From an uncultured Lachnospiraceae bacterium (lineage in GTDB: Bacteria > Bacillota > Clostridia > Lachnospirales > Lachnospiraceae): 12,678 bases of DNA. This document shows, piece after piece, positions 7,268-12,678 of the stretch. Numbering within the stretch: position 1 is the stretch's first letter; each line of letters opens with the position of its first letter. The stretch covers positions 1-12,678 of the forward strand of contig CACZPG010000164.1 in NCBI GenBank assembly GCA_902782965.1, in the 5' to 3' direction. The translations under genes and the position numbers were made by a program. The notes under the pieces were generated by a model. That model did no database searches, was not told where the DNA came from, and worked only from the letters and a program-made list of their open reading frames with translations.

Positions 7268-8179
7268 ATGAAGGAAGTAATAGGCGTCAGGTTCAGACCT
7301 AACGGCAAGATATATTATTTTGATCCCATGGACTTTCATGTTCAGCTGGGTGATGATGTGATAGTAGAAACCGCCCGTGGAGTTGAATTCGGAAAATGTG
7401 TTCTCGGACGAAGAACAATTGAGGATAACAAGAGAATATCCGGGTTGAAACCGATTATCAGAATAGCAACTGCCGAAGATAAGGCTAAGTTTGAAGATAA
7501 TAAGAGAAAATCCAGGGAGGCCTTTGAGAGTTGCGAAGCAAAGATTCGTGAACATGGTCTGGAAATGAAGCTGATTGCAGCTGAGTATACATTTGACAAT
7601 AGCAAAGTACTTTTCTATTTTACTGCTGACGGAAGAGTTGATTTCCGCGAACTGGTTCGTGATCTGGCCTCTGTGTTCAGGACACGTATCGAGCTGAGGC
7701 AGATCGGTGTCCGTGATGAAGCTAAGATATCCGGTGGACTCGGAATGTGTGGAAGAGAATTATGCTGTCACAGTTATCTTGCAGAATTTATTCCTGTATC
7801 TATCAAGATGGCTAAGGAGCAGAGTCTTTCACTTAATCCTACCAAGATTTCCGGAGTCTGCGGAAGACTTATGTGCTGTCTTAAGTATGAGCAGGAAGCT
7901 TATGAATATCTGAACAGCAAGATGCCTTCTGTTGGAGACAGCGTAACTGCAAAGGACGGAACAGTAGGTCAGGTAGCAAATGTAAATGTTATGCGTCAGA
8001 CTGTCAGAATTATTGTTACTGATGAAGAAGGCAATAAGGATGCTATCGAGTATAAGGTTGAAGACCTGAAGTTCAGACCGAAGCATAAGAAGAAGTACGA
8101 CAAGAAGGATGTAGAGGATAAAGAGCTTGAAGCTCTTGAAGCTTTGGAGAAATCCGAATCCGGAAGTAAGTTTGATTGA
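7268..8179 (+). CDS. ricT: PSP1/RicT family iron-sulfur regulatory protein
   Basis: A 303-residue protein matching RicT (YaaT) of Bacillus. There RicT forms the RicA-RicF-RicT (Y) complex that carries [4Fe-4S] clusters and affects RNase Y-dependent mRNA maturation, sporulation and competence. The PSP1 domain covers about 60-147. Two Cys motifs follow, GMCGRELCCHSYL (C161, C166, C167) and GVCGRLMCCLKYE (C198, C203, C204), the ligand-rich pattern of the family. Residues 271-303 are a Lys/Glu-rich tail. AAGGAG (7251-7256) precedes ATG by 11 bases. RicA and RicF homologues are not in this window, as in Bacillus where they lie elsewhere. The position between holB and the methyltransferase gene is conserved. 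The family is firm; the exact role here is inferred. Confidence 0.93.
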   Translation: MKEVIGVRFRPNGKIYYFDPMDFHVQLGDDVIVETARGVEFGKCVLGRRTIEDNKRISGLKPIIRIATAEDKAKFEDNKRKSREAFESCEAKIREHGLEMKLIAAEYTFDNSKVLFYFTADGRVDFRELVRDLASVFRTRIELRQIGVRDEAKISGGLGMCGRELCCHSYLAEFIPVSIKMAKEQSLSLNPTKISGVCGRLMCCLKYEQEAYEYLNSKMPSVGDSVTAKDGTVGQVANVNVMRQTVRIIVTDEEGNKDAIEYKVEDLKFRPKHKKKYDKKDVEDKELEALEALEKSESGSKFD

Positions 8180-8198
8180 TCCGGATACTAGAGTAAGA

Positions 8199-8954
8199 AT
8201 GATGAATGAATTAGAAATTCTCAAGGAAAATGAAAGAATAGACGATCTTGAAATTAATGGGTTCCGTATAATACAGAACCCATTTTCCTTCTGTTTTGGA
8301 ATGGACAGTGTACTGCTGTCGGATTTTATTTCCATAAAGCCTTCGTCCAAAGTGCTGGATCTGGGCACCGGAACGGGAATAATCCCCCTTCTGCTTGCCG
8401 CAAAAGGAAAGGGGAAGGATTGGACAGGACTTGAGATACAGCCGGATATGGCAGAAATGGCCGGAAGAAGTGTTGAATTGAATGGTATTCAGGATACCTG
8501 CAGGATAATTCAGGGAGATCTGAGGAATATCAGAGAAATGTTTCAGCAGGGTAGTTTCGATGCCGTGACCTCTAACCCGCCGTATATGAAGGAAGGATCA
8601 GGACTCAGAAATCCGGAAGATTCCAAATATATTGCAAGGCATGAGGTTACAGCTACACTGGAGGATGTTGTAAGTGCTGCGGCTTATCTGCTGAAGACCC
8701 GGGGCTCCTTCAATATGGTTCACAGACCTTCAAGACTGGCCGAAATCATAGAAATGCTATGTCGATACAATCTGGAACCAAAAAGAATGAGACTGGTTCA
8801 GCCCACAGCTGAAAAGCCGGCCAACATGGTCCTGATTGAGGCGGTTAAGGAAGCCGGCCAGGAAATGAAGGTTCTTCCCACGATTATAGTGTATGGTGAG
8901 GATGGAGAATATACCCGGGATATACTTGAGATATATGGGAAACTCAATCAGTAA
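8199..8954 (+). CDS. tRNA1(Val) (adenine-37-N6)-methyltransferase family protein
   Basis: A 251-residue SAM-dependent methyltransferase of the TrmN6/YfiC/YabB family, which in E. coli methylates N6 of A37 in tRNA1(Val). Residues 11-41 (NERIDDLEINGFRIIQ, then FGMDSVLLSDF) are the family's N-terminal signature. LDLGTGTGI (53-61) is SAM motif I, and NPPY (126-129) is the catalytic motif IV of N6-adenine methyltransferases. The frame is open back to a TTG at 8127 inside ricT, but homology begins at the paired Met codons 8199/8202. The only ribosome site is a weak GAG about 8191-8193, so translation may depend on the ricT ribosomes ending 19 bases earlier. The tRNA target here is inferred. Confidence 0.9.
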   Translation: MMNELEILKENERIDDLEINGFRIIQNPFSFCFGMDSVLLSDFISIKPSSKVLDLGTGTGIIPLLLAAKGKGKDWTGLEIQPDMAEMAGRSVELNGIQDTCRIIQGDLRNIREMFQQGSFDAVTSNPPYMKEGSGLRNPEDSKYIARHEVTATLEDVVSAAAYLLKTRGSFNMVHRPSRLAEIIEMLCRYNLEPKRMRLVQPTAEKPANMVLIEAVKEAGQEMKVLPTIIVYGEDGEYTRDILEIYGKLNQ

Positions 8955-8997
8955 AATTTCTCAGGTAGGTTTCTTTTTTCATGTAAAAGGAGTACAT

Positions 8998-9849
8998 ATG
9001 TCAGGAATTCTATATCTGGTGGCGACACCCATCGGAAATCTGGAAGATATTACATTTAGGGCTGTCAGAATTCTCGGTGAAGTAGATCTGATAGCTGCAG
9101 AGGATACACGTAACAGCATTAAGCTTCTGAATCATTTCGATATCAGGAAACCCATGACAAGCTATCATGAATTCAATCGTTATGATAAGGCTGAGGTATT
9201 GATAGAGAAGCTTGAAGCAGGCAGCGATATTGCTCTTATAACAGATGCCGGTACCCCGGGAATATCCGATCCGGGAGAGGTGCTGGTGGGAATGTGTGTT
9301 GAAAGAGGTATTACGGTTGTGCCTGTTCCGGGAGCGGTTGCGGGTATAAATGCACTTATAGCTTCAGGACAGAACACAGGAAGGTTTGCCTTTGAAGGAT
9401 TTATTTCTCAGGATAAAAAAGAGAGAAATCATATAATTGACAGAATTTCTTCTGAAGAGAGAACTATGATAATATATGAGGCTCCTCACAGGCTGGTGAA
9501 GACACTGATACTTCTGAGGGACACACTCGGAGAAGAAAGAAGTATTACCATATGTAAGGAACTGACTAAGAAGCATGAAAGCTTTATCAGGACAACCCTT
9601 GGCGAGGCTGTAATCAAATATGAAACAGAGGAACCCAGAGGGGAATATGTTCTGATAGTAGCGGGGAAATCCCGTGAAGAGGTAGAACGTCAGGAGAAAG
9701 CTGTCTGGGATGAAATCTCCATAGAAGATCATCTTAGGAAATATATGAATGAGGGGATGTCTAAGAAGGAAGCGGTAAAGCAGGTTGCAAACGACCGGGG
9801 TCTTCCCAAAAGAGAAGTTTATGATATCTCTGTACAGTTGGACAAGTAG
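8998..9849 (+). CDS. rsmI: 16S rRNA (cytidine-1402-2'-O)-methyltransferase
   Basis: A 283-residue tetrapyrrole-methylase-fold enzyme, of normal length, that 2'-O-methylates C1402 in the ribosomal decoding centre. Signatures are LYLVATPIGNLEDIT near the N-terminus, AAEDTRNS with the TSYHEFN segment, DAGTPGISDPG (the SAM-binding glycine loop), VPGAVAGINALIASG and EAPHRL. The C-terminal end, from GMSKKEAVKQ to PKREVYDI, is the usual family tail. The frame is open upstream to 8893, but AAAAGGAG (8985-8992) five bases before ATG 8998 and the family start decide for 8998. It closes the tmk cluster. I see no terminator after it, so read-through into the ferredoxin leader is likely. Confidence 0.95.
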   Translation: MSGILYLVATPIGNLEDITFRAVRILGEVDLIAAEDTRNSIKLLNHFDIRKPMTSYHEFNRYDKAEVLIEKLEAGSDIALITDAGTPGISDPGEVLVGMCVERGITVVPVPGAVAGINALIASGQNTGRFAFEGFISQDKKERNHIIDRISSEERTMIIYEAPHRLVKTLILLRDTLGEERSITICKELTKKHESFIRTTLGEAVIKYETEEPRGEYVLIVAGKSREEVERQEKAVWDEISIEDHLRKYMNEGMSKKEAVKQVANDRGLPKREVYDISVQLDK

Positions 9850-9858
9850 ATATTATAA

Positions 9859-10024
9859 CTTATCAGAAGGAAAGGAAAGGCGAACGAAATGAGACCTTAC
9901 TTCACCTGATAGTTACAGCAGAATCGAAGGAATAAGTTCTTATAATCCAGGTATCCCCGTCGTTGTCTCATCAAAGTTTGTGTTGGCTAACCGAGAGGGC
10001 ATGTAGTATACTCGCACTGATAGG
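9859..10024 (+). ncRNA. Candidate structured leader RNA upstream of ferredoxin
   Basis: The 229 bases between rsmI and the ferredoxin gene have no plausible ORF but several nested complementary segments. CTTATCAG (9859-9866) pairs with CTGATAGG (10017-10024; one G-U). CGAAC (9881-9885) pairs with GTTTG (9976-9980), and ATGAGAC (9889-9895) with GTCTCAT (9965-9971). ACCTG (9904-9908) pairs with CAGGT (9948-9952), and ATAA (9932-9935) with TTAT (9940-9943). A small side stem CGAG (9992-9995) with CTCG (10011-10014) is also possible. It could be a cis-regulatory leader or a stand-alone small RNA. No terminator follows it. I match it to no known class. Confidence 0.45.
9983..10012 (+). promoter_or_regulatory. 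Candidate promoter for the ferredoxin gene
   Basis: TTGGCT (9983-9988), an 18-base spacer and TATACT (10007-10012), with expected start near 10019 and a leader of about 60 bases. It lies inside the pairing region at 9859-10024. If it is the true promoter, most of that region would act as DNA rather than leader RNA. Confidence 0.35.
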
Positions 10025-10078
10025 AGTAGTCATATTTTTTGACCACGGTAATAATCATTTTATAAGGAGGACAATATA

Positions 10079-10249
10079 ATGGCATTTGTAATTAGTGATT
10101 CTTGCATTTCATGTGGTACATGTGCTGGTGGATGCCCTGTTGGAGCTATTTCAGAGGGTGACGGACAGTTCGTTATAGATGCTGATAGCTGCATCTCATG
10201 TGGAGCATGTGCAGGTAACTGCCCTGTTGGAGCTATTGCAGAGGGCTAA
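10079..10249 (+). CDS. 2[4Fe-4S] clostridial-type ferredoxin
   Basis: A 56-residue electron carrier with two CxxCxxCxxxCP motifs: Cys9/12/15/19 and Cys38/41/44/48. By the family rule each cluster takes three Cys from one motif and the fourth from the other. The length and the pseudo-twofold repeat are typical of clostridial ferredoxins, which link pyruvate:ferredoxin oxidoreductase, hydrogenase and Rnf in the cytosol. The two halves share SCISCGxCAG and CPVGAI, and an exact 18-base repeat (10133-10150 and 10220-10237) survives in the DNA. A near-ideal AAGGAGG (10064-10070) sits eight bases before ATG, which points to high expression. It appears monocistronic, with its own terminator 22 bases after the stop. 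Its redox partners are not in the window. Confidence 0.95.
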   Translation: MAFVISDSCISCGTCAGGCPVGAISEGDGQFVIDADSCISCGACAGNCPVGAIAEG

Positions 10250-10271
10250 TCAGCTAAGATTAATGAGAAAG

Positions 10272-10299
10272 AAGCGTATCCTTTCGGGTACGCTTTTTT
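10272..10299 (+). terminator. Rho-independent terminator of the ferredoxin gene
   Basis: AAGCGTATCC (10272-10281) pairs with GGGTACGCTT (10286-10295) through a TTTC loop, ten pairs including one G-U, and runs into a T-tract ending at 10299. Confidence 0.93.
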
Positions 10300-10383
10300 C
10301 TTTATAGAAAACTGCGTTTCCTACATAGCAAAATCCTTGTTATTCAATGTGTTGGTTTTAGCTGTAATAAATAGAAATATTAG

Positions 10384-10412
10384 TTGTGGGAACAGCCTGA
10401 ATATGATAAATT
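10384..10412 (+). promoter_or_regulatory. Weak candidate promoter for the Ig-like secreted protein
   Basis: An extended -10 (TGA then TAAATT, 10407-10412) lies 17 bases after TTGTGG (10384-10389), a poor -35. The remaining intergenic sequence from 10300 to 10471 shows nothing better. Confidence 0.28.
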
Positions 10413-10471
10413 TATTAGTAGTGAAGTGTCTTCGGGGGGAGCATTCAGCATTGTAAATGAGGTATGGGGAT

Positions 10472-11329
10472 ATGTTTAGAGAATTATATGATTTGAAATC
10501 AAAAACTGTTTTAAGAATAATTGCTCTCGTGCTTGCCATTGTACTGGTTTTTGGATGTGGTTTTGAATCTGCGGCTGCTAAGAAGGCTTCACTTAATAAG
10601 ACAAAGGTTACCATTCATGTAGGCAGTACATACAAACTTAAGCTTGATGGCGTTAAAGCAATTTCCTGGAAGAGCAATAAGAAGAGTGTAGCTACCGTAA
10701 ATTCTAAGGGTAAGGTAACTGCTAAGAAAAAAGGAAAAGCTGTTATTACCTGTACAGCTTCCAATGGAAAGAAATATAAATGTAAGGTAACTGTAAAGGA
10801 TCACCTTTATAAGGTTAATACCAAGAAGAAGGCTACCAAAGATCATAAGGGTTATGCAGAATATGTCTGCAGTGAATGTGGGAAAAGCTATAAAAAGGCA
10901 ACCGTATATAGTCCCACAGAGGATCAGGTCTTAAGTGATATTAAGGCCATGAAGAAGAAATACCCTGAAGGATACAAATGGACTATCAAGGATTCTTATA
11001 CCTGGGACGCAAATACTTATTATGTTGATAATACAACCTGCGTAGGATATGGTTGTGTTGGTTTTGCATTTCTGCTCAGTGATGCGGCCTTTGGGAAATA
11101 TAACAGATCCCGTAAGGTGAGCGGTAGTGGATGGTATAACAAGATCCATGTTGGAGACATCGTAAGAATATATAATGACAGCCATTCAGTGGTAGTTCTG
11201 GAGAAGAAGAAAGACAGTATAATAGTTGTCGAAGGTGCATATAATAATAGTGTTCACTGGGGAAGAGAAATATCCATGTCTGAAGTCAAAGAAACAGGAA
11301 CATATCTGATTACAAGATATCCCCAGTAA
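10472..11329 (+). CDS. Secreted Ig-like (BIG2) protein with cysteine-peptidase-like C-terminal domain
   Basis: A 285-residue protein. Residues 12-35 form a signal peptide (hydrophobic IIALVLAIVLVFGCG, then SAAAKK, a signal peptidase I site). Residues 38-109 are a BIG2 Ig-like domain, with the typical SWKSNKKSVATV and GKVTAKKKGKAVIT. Residues 110-145 hold a CSEC pair (Cys133, Cys136) in the short linker often found beside such domains in Lachnospiraceae. The last 130 residues resemble a CHAP/NlpC-P60-like fold: candidate Cys195 in CVGFAF, a GDIVRI strand, candidate His238 in DSHSVVVLE, and VVEGAYNNSVHWGRE. The fold and catalytic pair are inference from motif order. ATG 10472 is chosen because GAGG (10459-10462) is nine bases upstream. 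ATG 10457, five codons earlier, is possible but its G-rich site is 16 bases away. A cell-wall or surface role is likely. Confidence 0.83.
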   Translation: MFRELYDLKSKTVLRIIALVLAIVLVFGCGFESAAAKKASLNKTKVTIHVGSTYKLKLDGVKAISWKSNKKSVATVNSKGKVTAKKKGKAVITCTASNGKKYKCKVTVKDHLYKVNTKKKATKDHKGYAEYVCSECGKSYKKATVYSPTEDQVLSDIKAMKKKYPEGYKWTIKDSYTWDANTYYVDNTTCVGYGCVGFAFLLSDAAFGKYNRSRKVSGSGWYNKIHVGDIVRIYNDSHSVVVLEKKKDSIIVVEGAYNNSVHWGREISMSEVKETGTYLITRYPQ

Positions 11330-11337
11330 AAAATTGC

Positions 11338-11366
11338 TTGCATATATAGAGGATATTTGATAACAT
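11338..11366 (+). promoter_or_regulatory. Candidate promoter of the intergenic RNA
   Basis: TTGCAT (11338-11343), a 17-base spacer and TAACAT (11361-11366) preceded by TGA at 11358-11360, an extended -10. Start would be near 11373, just before the closing stem of the RNA. It competes with the alternative that the transcript begins upstream and includes 11345-11352. Confidence 0.35.
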
Positions 11367-11408
11367 ACATCACATACATCGTACAGGTCTATAGATTTTC
11401 ATCGCCTG

Positions 11409-11507
11409 AAAGGTACATTTCTCCGATAGATAAAGGTACATGAAGGCACAATCCCGATTTGGAAAGCTACAGATACTAACCGGTTATTTGTGTGCAGAAA
11501 GGTGCAT
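11409..11507 (+). repeat. Three copies of AAAGGTRCAT within the intergenic RNA
   Basis: AAAGGTACAT occurs at 11409-11418 and 11432-11441, and AAAGGTGCAT at 11498-11507. Two of the three copies contribute strands to the stems drawn for the structured RNA. Whether the copies reflect duplication of a binding element is unknown. Confidence 0.5.
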
Positions 11508-11645
11508 TCAGCATCACAGTTTTTTGCACGCCTTATGGATAGTTCTGCGTACAGTCGGCTGGAAAGAAAGGGAGTGATCAGTTAATCTATAGTTGTGACG
11601 AACAAGGTTACGAATAGATCGAAACCTGCAGAAACTTGAATCAAT

Positions 11646-11688
11646 GCCTCTATAAGAAGTGCCCCTACACATTTTATAGAGGCTTTTT
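11646..11688 (+). terminator. Rho-independent terminator upstream of mecA
   Basis: A perfect 10-bp stem, GCCTCTATAA (11646-11655) with TTATAGAGGC (11674-11683), may be extended by GTG/CAC inside the loop and is followed by five T. It ends 78 bases before the mecA start. Confidence 0.92.
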
Positions 11689-11766
11689 ATAACTATTATT
11701 TTTGTTTATAATATTATTGTTGAATACATATGATATACGGATAGTCTTTATATACGGGTAATAAGT

Positions 11767-12468
11767 ATGAAGATAGAGAGATTGAATGAGAATCAGCTGA
11801 GATTCACAGTCTGGACCAAGGATCTTCCTGATGAAGATTTCACTATAGCAGACCTGGCCGGACAGACAGAGAAAGCTGAAGAATTAATTAAATATATGAT
11901 GGACAAAGCCAGAGAAGAGTTTGGTTTTGTATTTGATCAGCAGCCGATTGTAGTAGAAGCTATTCCTGTGAACAAAGACTGCATTGTTTTTCTTGTGACC
12001 AAGGTTGACAGTGAAGATGAGCAGGATAAGTTCCACTATGTCAATGAATTAAAGAAGCAGGCAATTGAAATGGCAAAAAGTATTAAGAATGGTTCTCTTG
12101 AACTGGAAGAGGATAATCAGGTAAAGGAAGAGGAGAAGGCTCCTCAGCCACAGGATGAGAAAACAGGGAAGGTTCTTCCTTATATGATTTATTCCAGCAG
12201 GAATATGGAGAATTTCGTCACTGCAGCGAAGGTAGTAAGTGATTTCTATGTAAGTGACAACACACTTTATAAGAACGAAAATGATATAGTATATTATCTG
12301 GTAGTGTCTCATAACAGGAATTCTGATGATGAGTTCGCCTATCTGTGCAATACGCTGAGAGAATTCTCTGAGCCATACAAATTTACATATACGACAAAGT
12401 ATTATTTTGAGGAGCATTATAAGAAGATAATTGACGGTGATGCATTGCAGACACTGGCAGAACTGTAG
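11767..12468 (+). CDS. mecA: MecA-type adaptor protein of ClpC protease
   Basis: A 233-residue adaptor. In Bacillus MecA delivers targets such as ComK to the ClpC-ClpP protease and drives ClpC hexamer assembly. The N-terminal target-binding domain (1-82) opens MKIERLNENQLRFTV, with an EFGF segment (51-54) and VVEAIPVNKDCIVFLVTKV, the family pattern. A charged, flexible linker (about 83-150) is Glu/Lys/Gln-rich. The C-terminal ClpC-binding domain (about 151-233) has YMIYSSRNMENFVTAA, YYLVVSHNR and TLREFSEPYKFTYTT. The length is close to the usual 215-240. The ribosome site is poor (CGGG, 8 bases before ATG), and no good promoter lies between the terminator at 11688 and the start, so expression may depend on read-through of that terminator. 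No competence genes are nearby. Confidence 0.9.
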   Translation: MKIERLNENQLRFTVWTKDLPDEDFTIADLAGQTEKAEELIKYMMDKAREEFGFVFDQQPIVVEAIPVNKDCIVFLVTKVDSEDEQDKFHYVNELKKQAIEMAKSIKNGSLELEEDNQVKEEEKAPQPQDEKTGKVLPYMIYSSRNMENFVTAAKVVSDFYVSDNTLYKNENDIVYYLVVSHNRNSDDEFAYLCNTLREFSEPYKFTYTTKYYFEEHYKKIIDGDALQTLAEL

Positions 12469-12494
12469 AAATAGATAAGCAATTAAAAACACTA

Positions 12495-12544
12495 AATCAA
12501 AATGAGTCGATAGGGTTGAACCTTATCGACTCATTTTGATTTTT
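12495..12544 (+). terminator. Very long bidirectional terminator between mecA and the minus-strand gene
   Basis: Bases 12495-12515 pair with 12521-12541 in 21 consecutive pairs (one G-U), with a 5-base loop TTGAA. The 3' arm runs straight into TTTT. On the minus strand the hairpin is followed by a weaker T-rich stretch, so it probably serves both converging genes. Confidence 0.88.
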
Positions 12545-12593
12545 CAATAGTATGTGAATAAATGAAGATGAATTCATAAAAGTTGAAAAAATC

Positions 12594-12677
12594 TTATGAA
12601 TACATACTGATTCGTCTGATATGTCTCTCATCATTAGAGAATGGTGTCTCAAGAAATGTATCTACAATCATCATTGC
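12594..12677 (-). CDS. rpiB: C-terminal fragment, probably ribose-5-phosphate isomerase B
   Basis: On the minus strand a frame open from the window edge gives 27 residues before TAA (12596-12594): AMMIVDTFLETPF, then SNDERHIRRISMYS. The pattern hydrophobic-IV-x-x-FL-x-T-x-FS followed by ERHxRRI fits the C-terminus of RpiB/LacAB-type sugar-phosphate isomerases, where the RHxRRI segment closes the protein. RpiB interconverts ribose 5-phosphate and ribulose 5-phosphate in the pentose phosphate pathway. The catalytic part is outside the window, so the call rests on this short segment. It converges on mecA and shares the terminator at 12495-12541. Confidence 0.62.
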   Translation of the reverse strand, partial: AMMIVDTFLETPFSNDERHIRRISMYS

Positions 12678-12678
12678 A

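Larger units (their letters stand above)
11345..11688 (+). ncRNA. Candidate structured RNA or attenuator leader upstream of mecA
   Basis: The 437 bases between the Ig-like gene and mecA hold no plausible ORF. A closing stem joins CTATAGATT (11389-11397) with AATCTATAG (11584-11592), extended by CGTACA (11380-11385) with TGTGACG (11594-11600, one bulge). Inside it GCCT (11404-11407) can pair with AGGC (11444-11447), and AAGGTGCA (11499-11506) with TGCA-CG-CCTT (11525-11534). After it come a hairpin AGGTT/AACCT (11605-11627) and the strong terminator at 11646-11683. TATAGAGG (11345-11352) is complementary to CCTCTATA (11647-11654) in the terminator's 5' arm, so an anti-terminated form is possible. 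I see none of the conserved cores of RNase P RNA, tmRNA or SRP RNA; 6S RNA is not excluded. Confidence 0.55.

Noticed and set aside
8127..8198. TTG start of the methyltransferase gene inside ricT
   Set aside because: The extra 24 residues are not like the family N-terminus and use an unlikely start codon; homology begins at the Met pair 8199/8202.
8893..8997. Upstream extension of rsmI overlapping the methyltransferase gene
   Set aside because: AAAAGGAG directly before ATG 8998 and the MSGILYLVATPIGN start place the true N-terminus at 8998.
9889..9931. TGAGA, ACCTGAT and AAGGAA in the order of a TPP riboswitch
   Set aside because: The conserved GGATAATGCCAGCG core and the GGGG strand of the closing helix are missing, and the downstream gene is ferredoxin rather than thiamine metabolism.
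10039..10066. TTGACC with TATAAG at 16 bases as a ferredoxin promoter
   Set aside because: Transcription would start after the ribosome site AAGGAGG (10064-10070), leaving it out of the mRNA.
11463..11479. AAAGCTACAGATACTAA resembles the AAAGCCACAGGGCCTAA part of the c-di-GMP-I (GEMM) riboswitch
   Set aside because: The upstream CACAGGGCAAACC strand with its GAAA hairpin and the downstream GGTAGC-type strand are not found, so the aptamer cannot be completed. A covariance-model search would settle it.
11330..11690. Possible RNase P RNA, tmRNA or SRP RNA
   Set aside because: I could not find GAGGAAAGTCC/ACAGAA (RNase P), a tRNA-Ala-like end (tmRNA) or the conserved SRP Alu/S-domain loops on either strand.

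Overview
The window looks like a moderately AT-rich chromosome segment from an anaerobic Firmicute, most likely class Clostridia and probably Lachnospiraceae. The support is AGA/AGG-rich arginine codons, strong purine Shine-Dalgarno sites, a 56-residue clostridial 2[4Fe-4S] ferredoxin, ATP-type PEP carboxykinase, a DUF4349 lipoprotein, an Ig-like (BIG2) secreted protein and a MecA adaptor. I see no insertion sequence, CRISPR array, phage gene, tRNA or rRNA. The window is mostly core chromosome.

Layout. (1) 1-352: the end of pckA and a strong terminator. (2) 389-1693, minus strand: a DUF4349 membrane lipoprotein facing away from the next block across a divergent promoter region (1694-1883). 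(3) 1884-4830: a two-helix membrane protein, ispE (isoprenoid precursor synthesis) and a MATE exporter, closely packed. (4) 4830-5493: a possible 43-codon ORF and a small acidic lipoprotein. (5) 5577-9849: tmk, holB, ricT, a tRNA1(Val)-type N6-adenine methyltransferase and rsmI. This is a compact form of the Bacillus tmk-to-rsmI cluster and joins dTTP supply, the replication clamp loader, a regulator of RNA processing and rRNA/tRNA methylation. (6) 9850-10299: a 230-base leader with nested complementary arms, then the ferredoxin gene and its terminator. (7) 10472-11329: a secreted Ig-like/cysteine-peptidase-like protein. (8) 11330-11766: a 437-base stretch without a gene that shows a closed multi-stem RNA architecture ending in a strong terminator. 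(9) 11767-12468: mecA. (10) A 21-bp terminator hairpin and, on the minus strand, the C-terminus of what looks like ribose-5-phosphate isomerase B.

The two most interesting places are the long intergenic regions before ferredoxin and before mecA. The mecA leader can be drawn as a switch: bases 11345-11352 are complementary to the 5' arm of the terminator at 11646, and the two sites are brought together by a long closing stem (11380-11397 with 11584-11600). No riboswitch or ncRNA class I know well fits either region. All secondary structures here were found by eye and have not been folded or tested for covariation.
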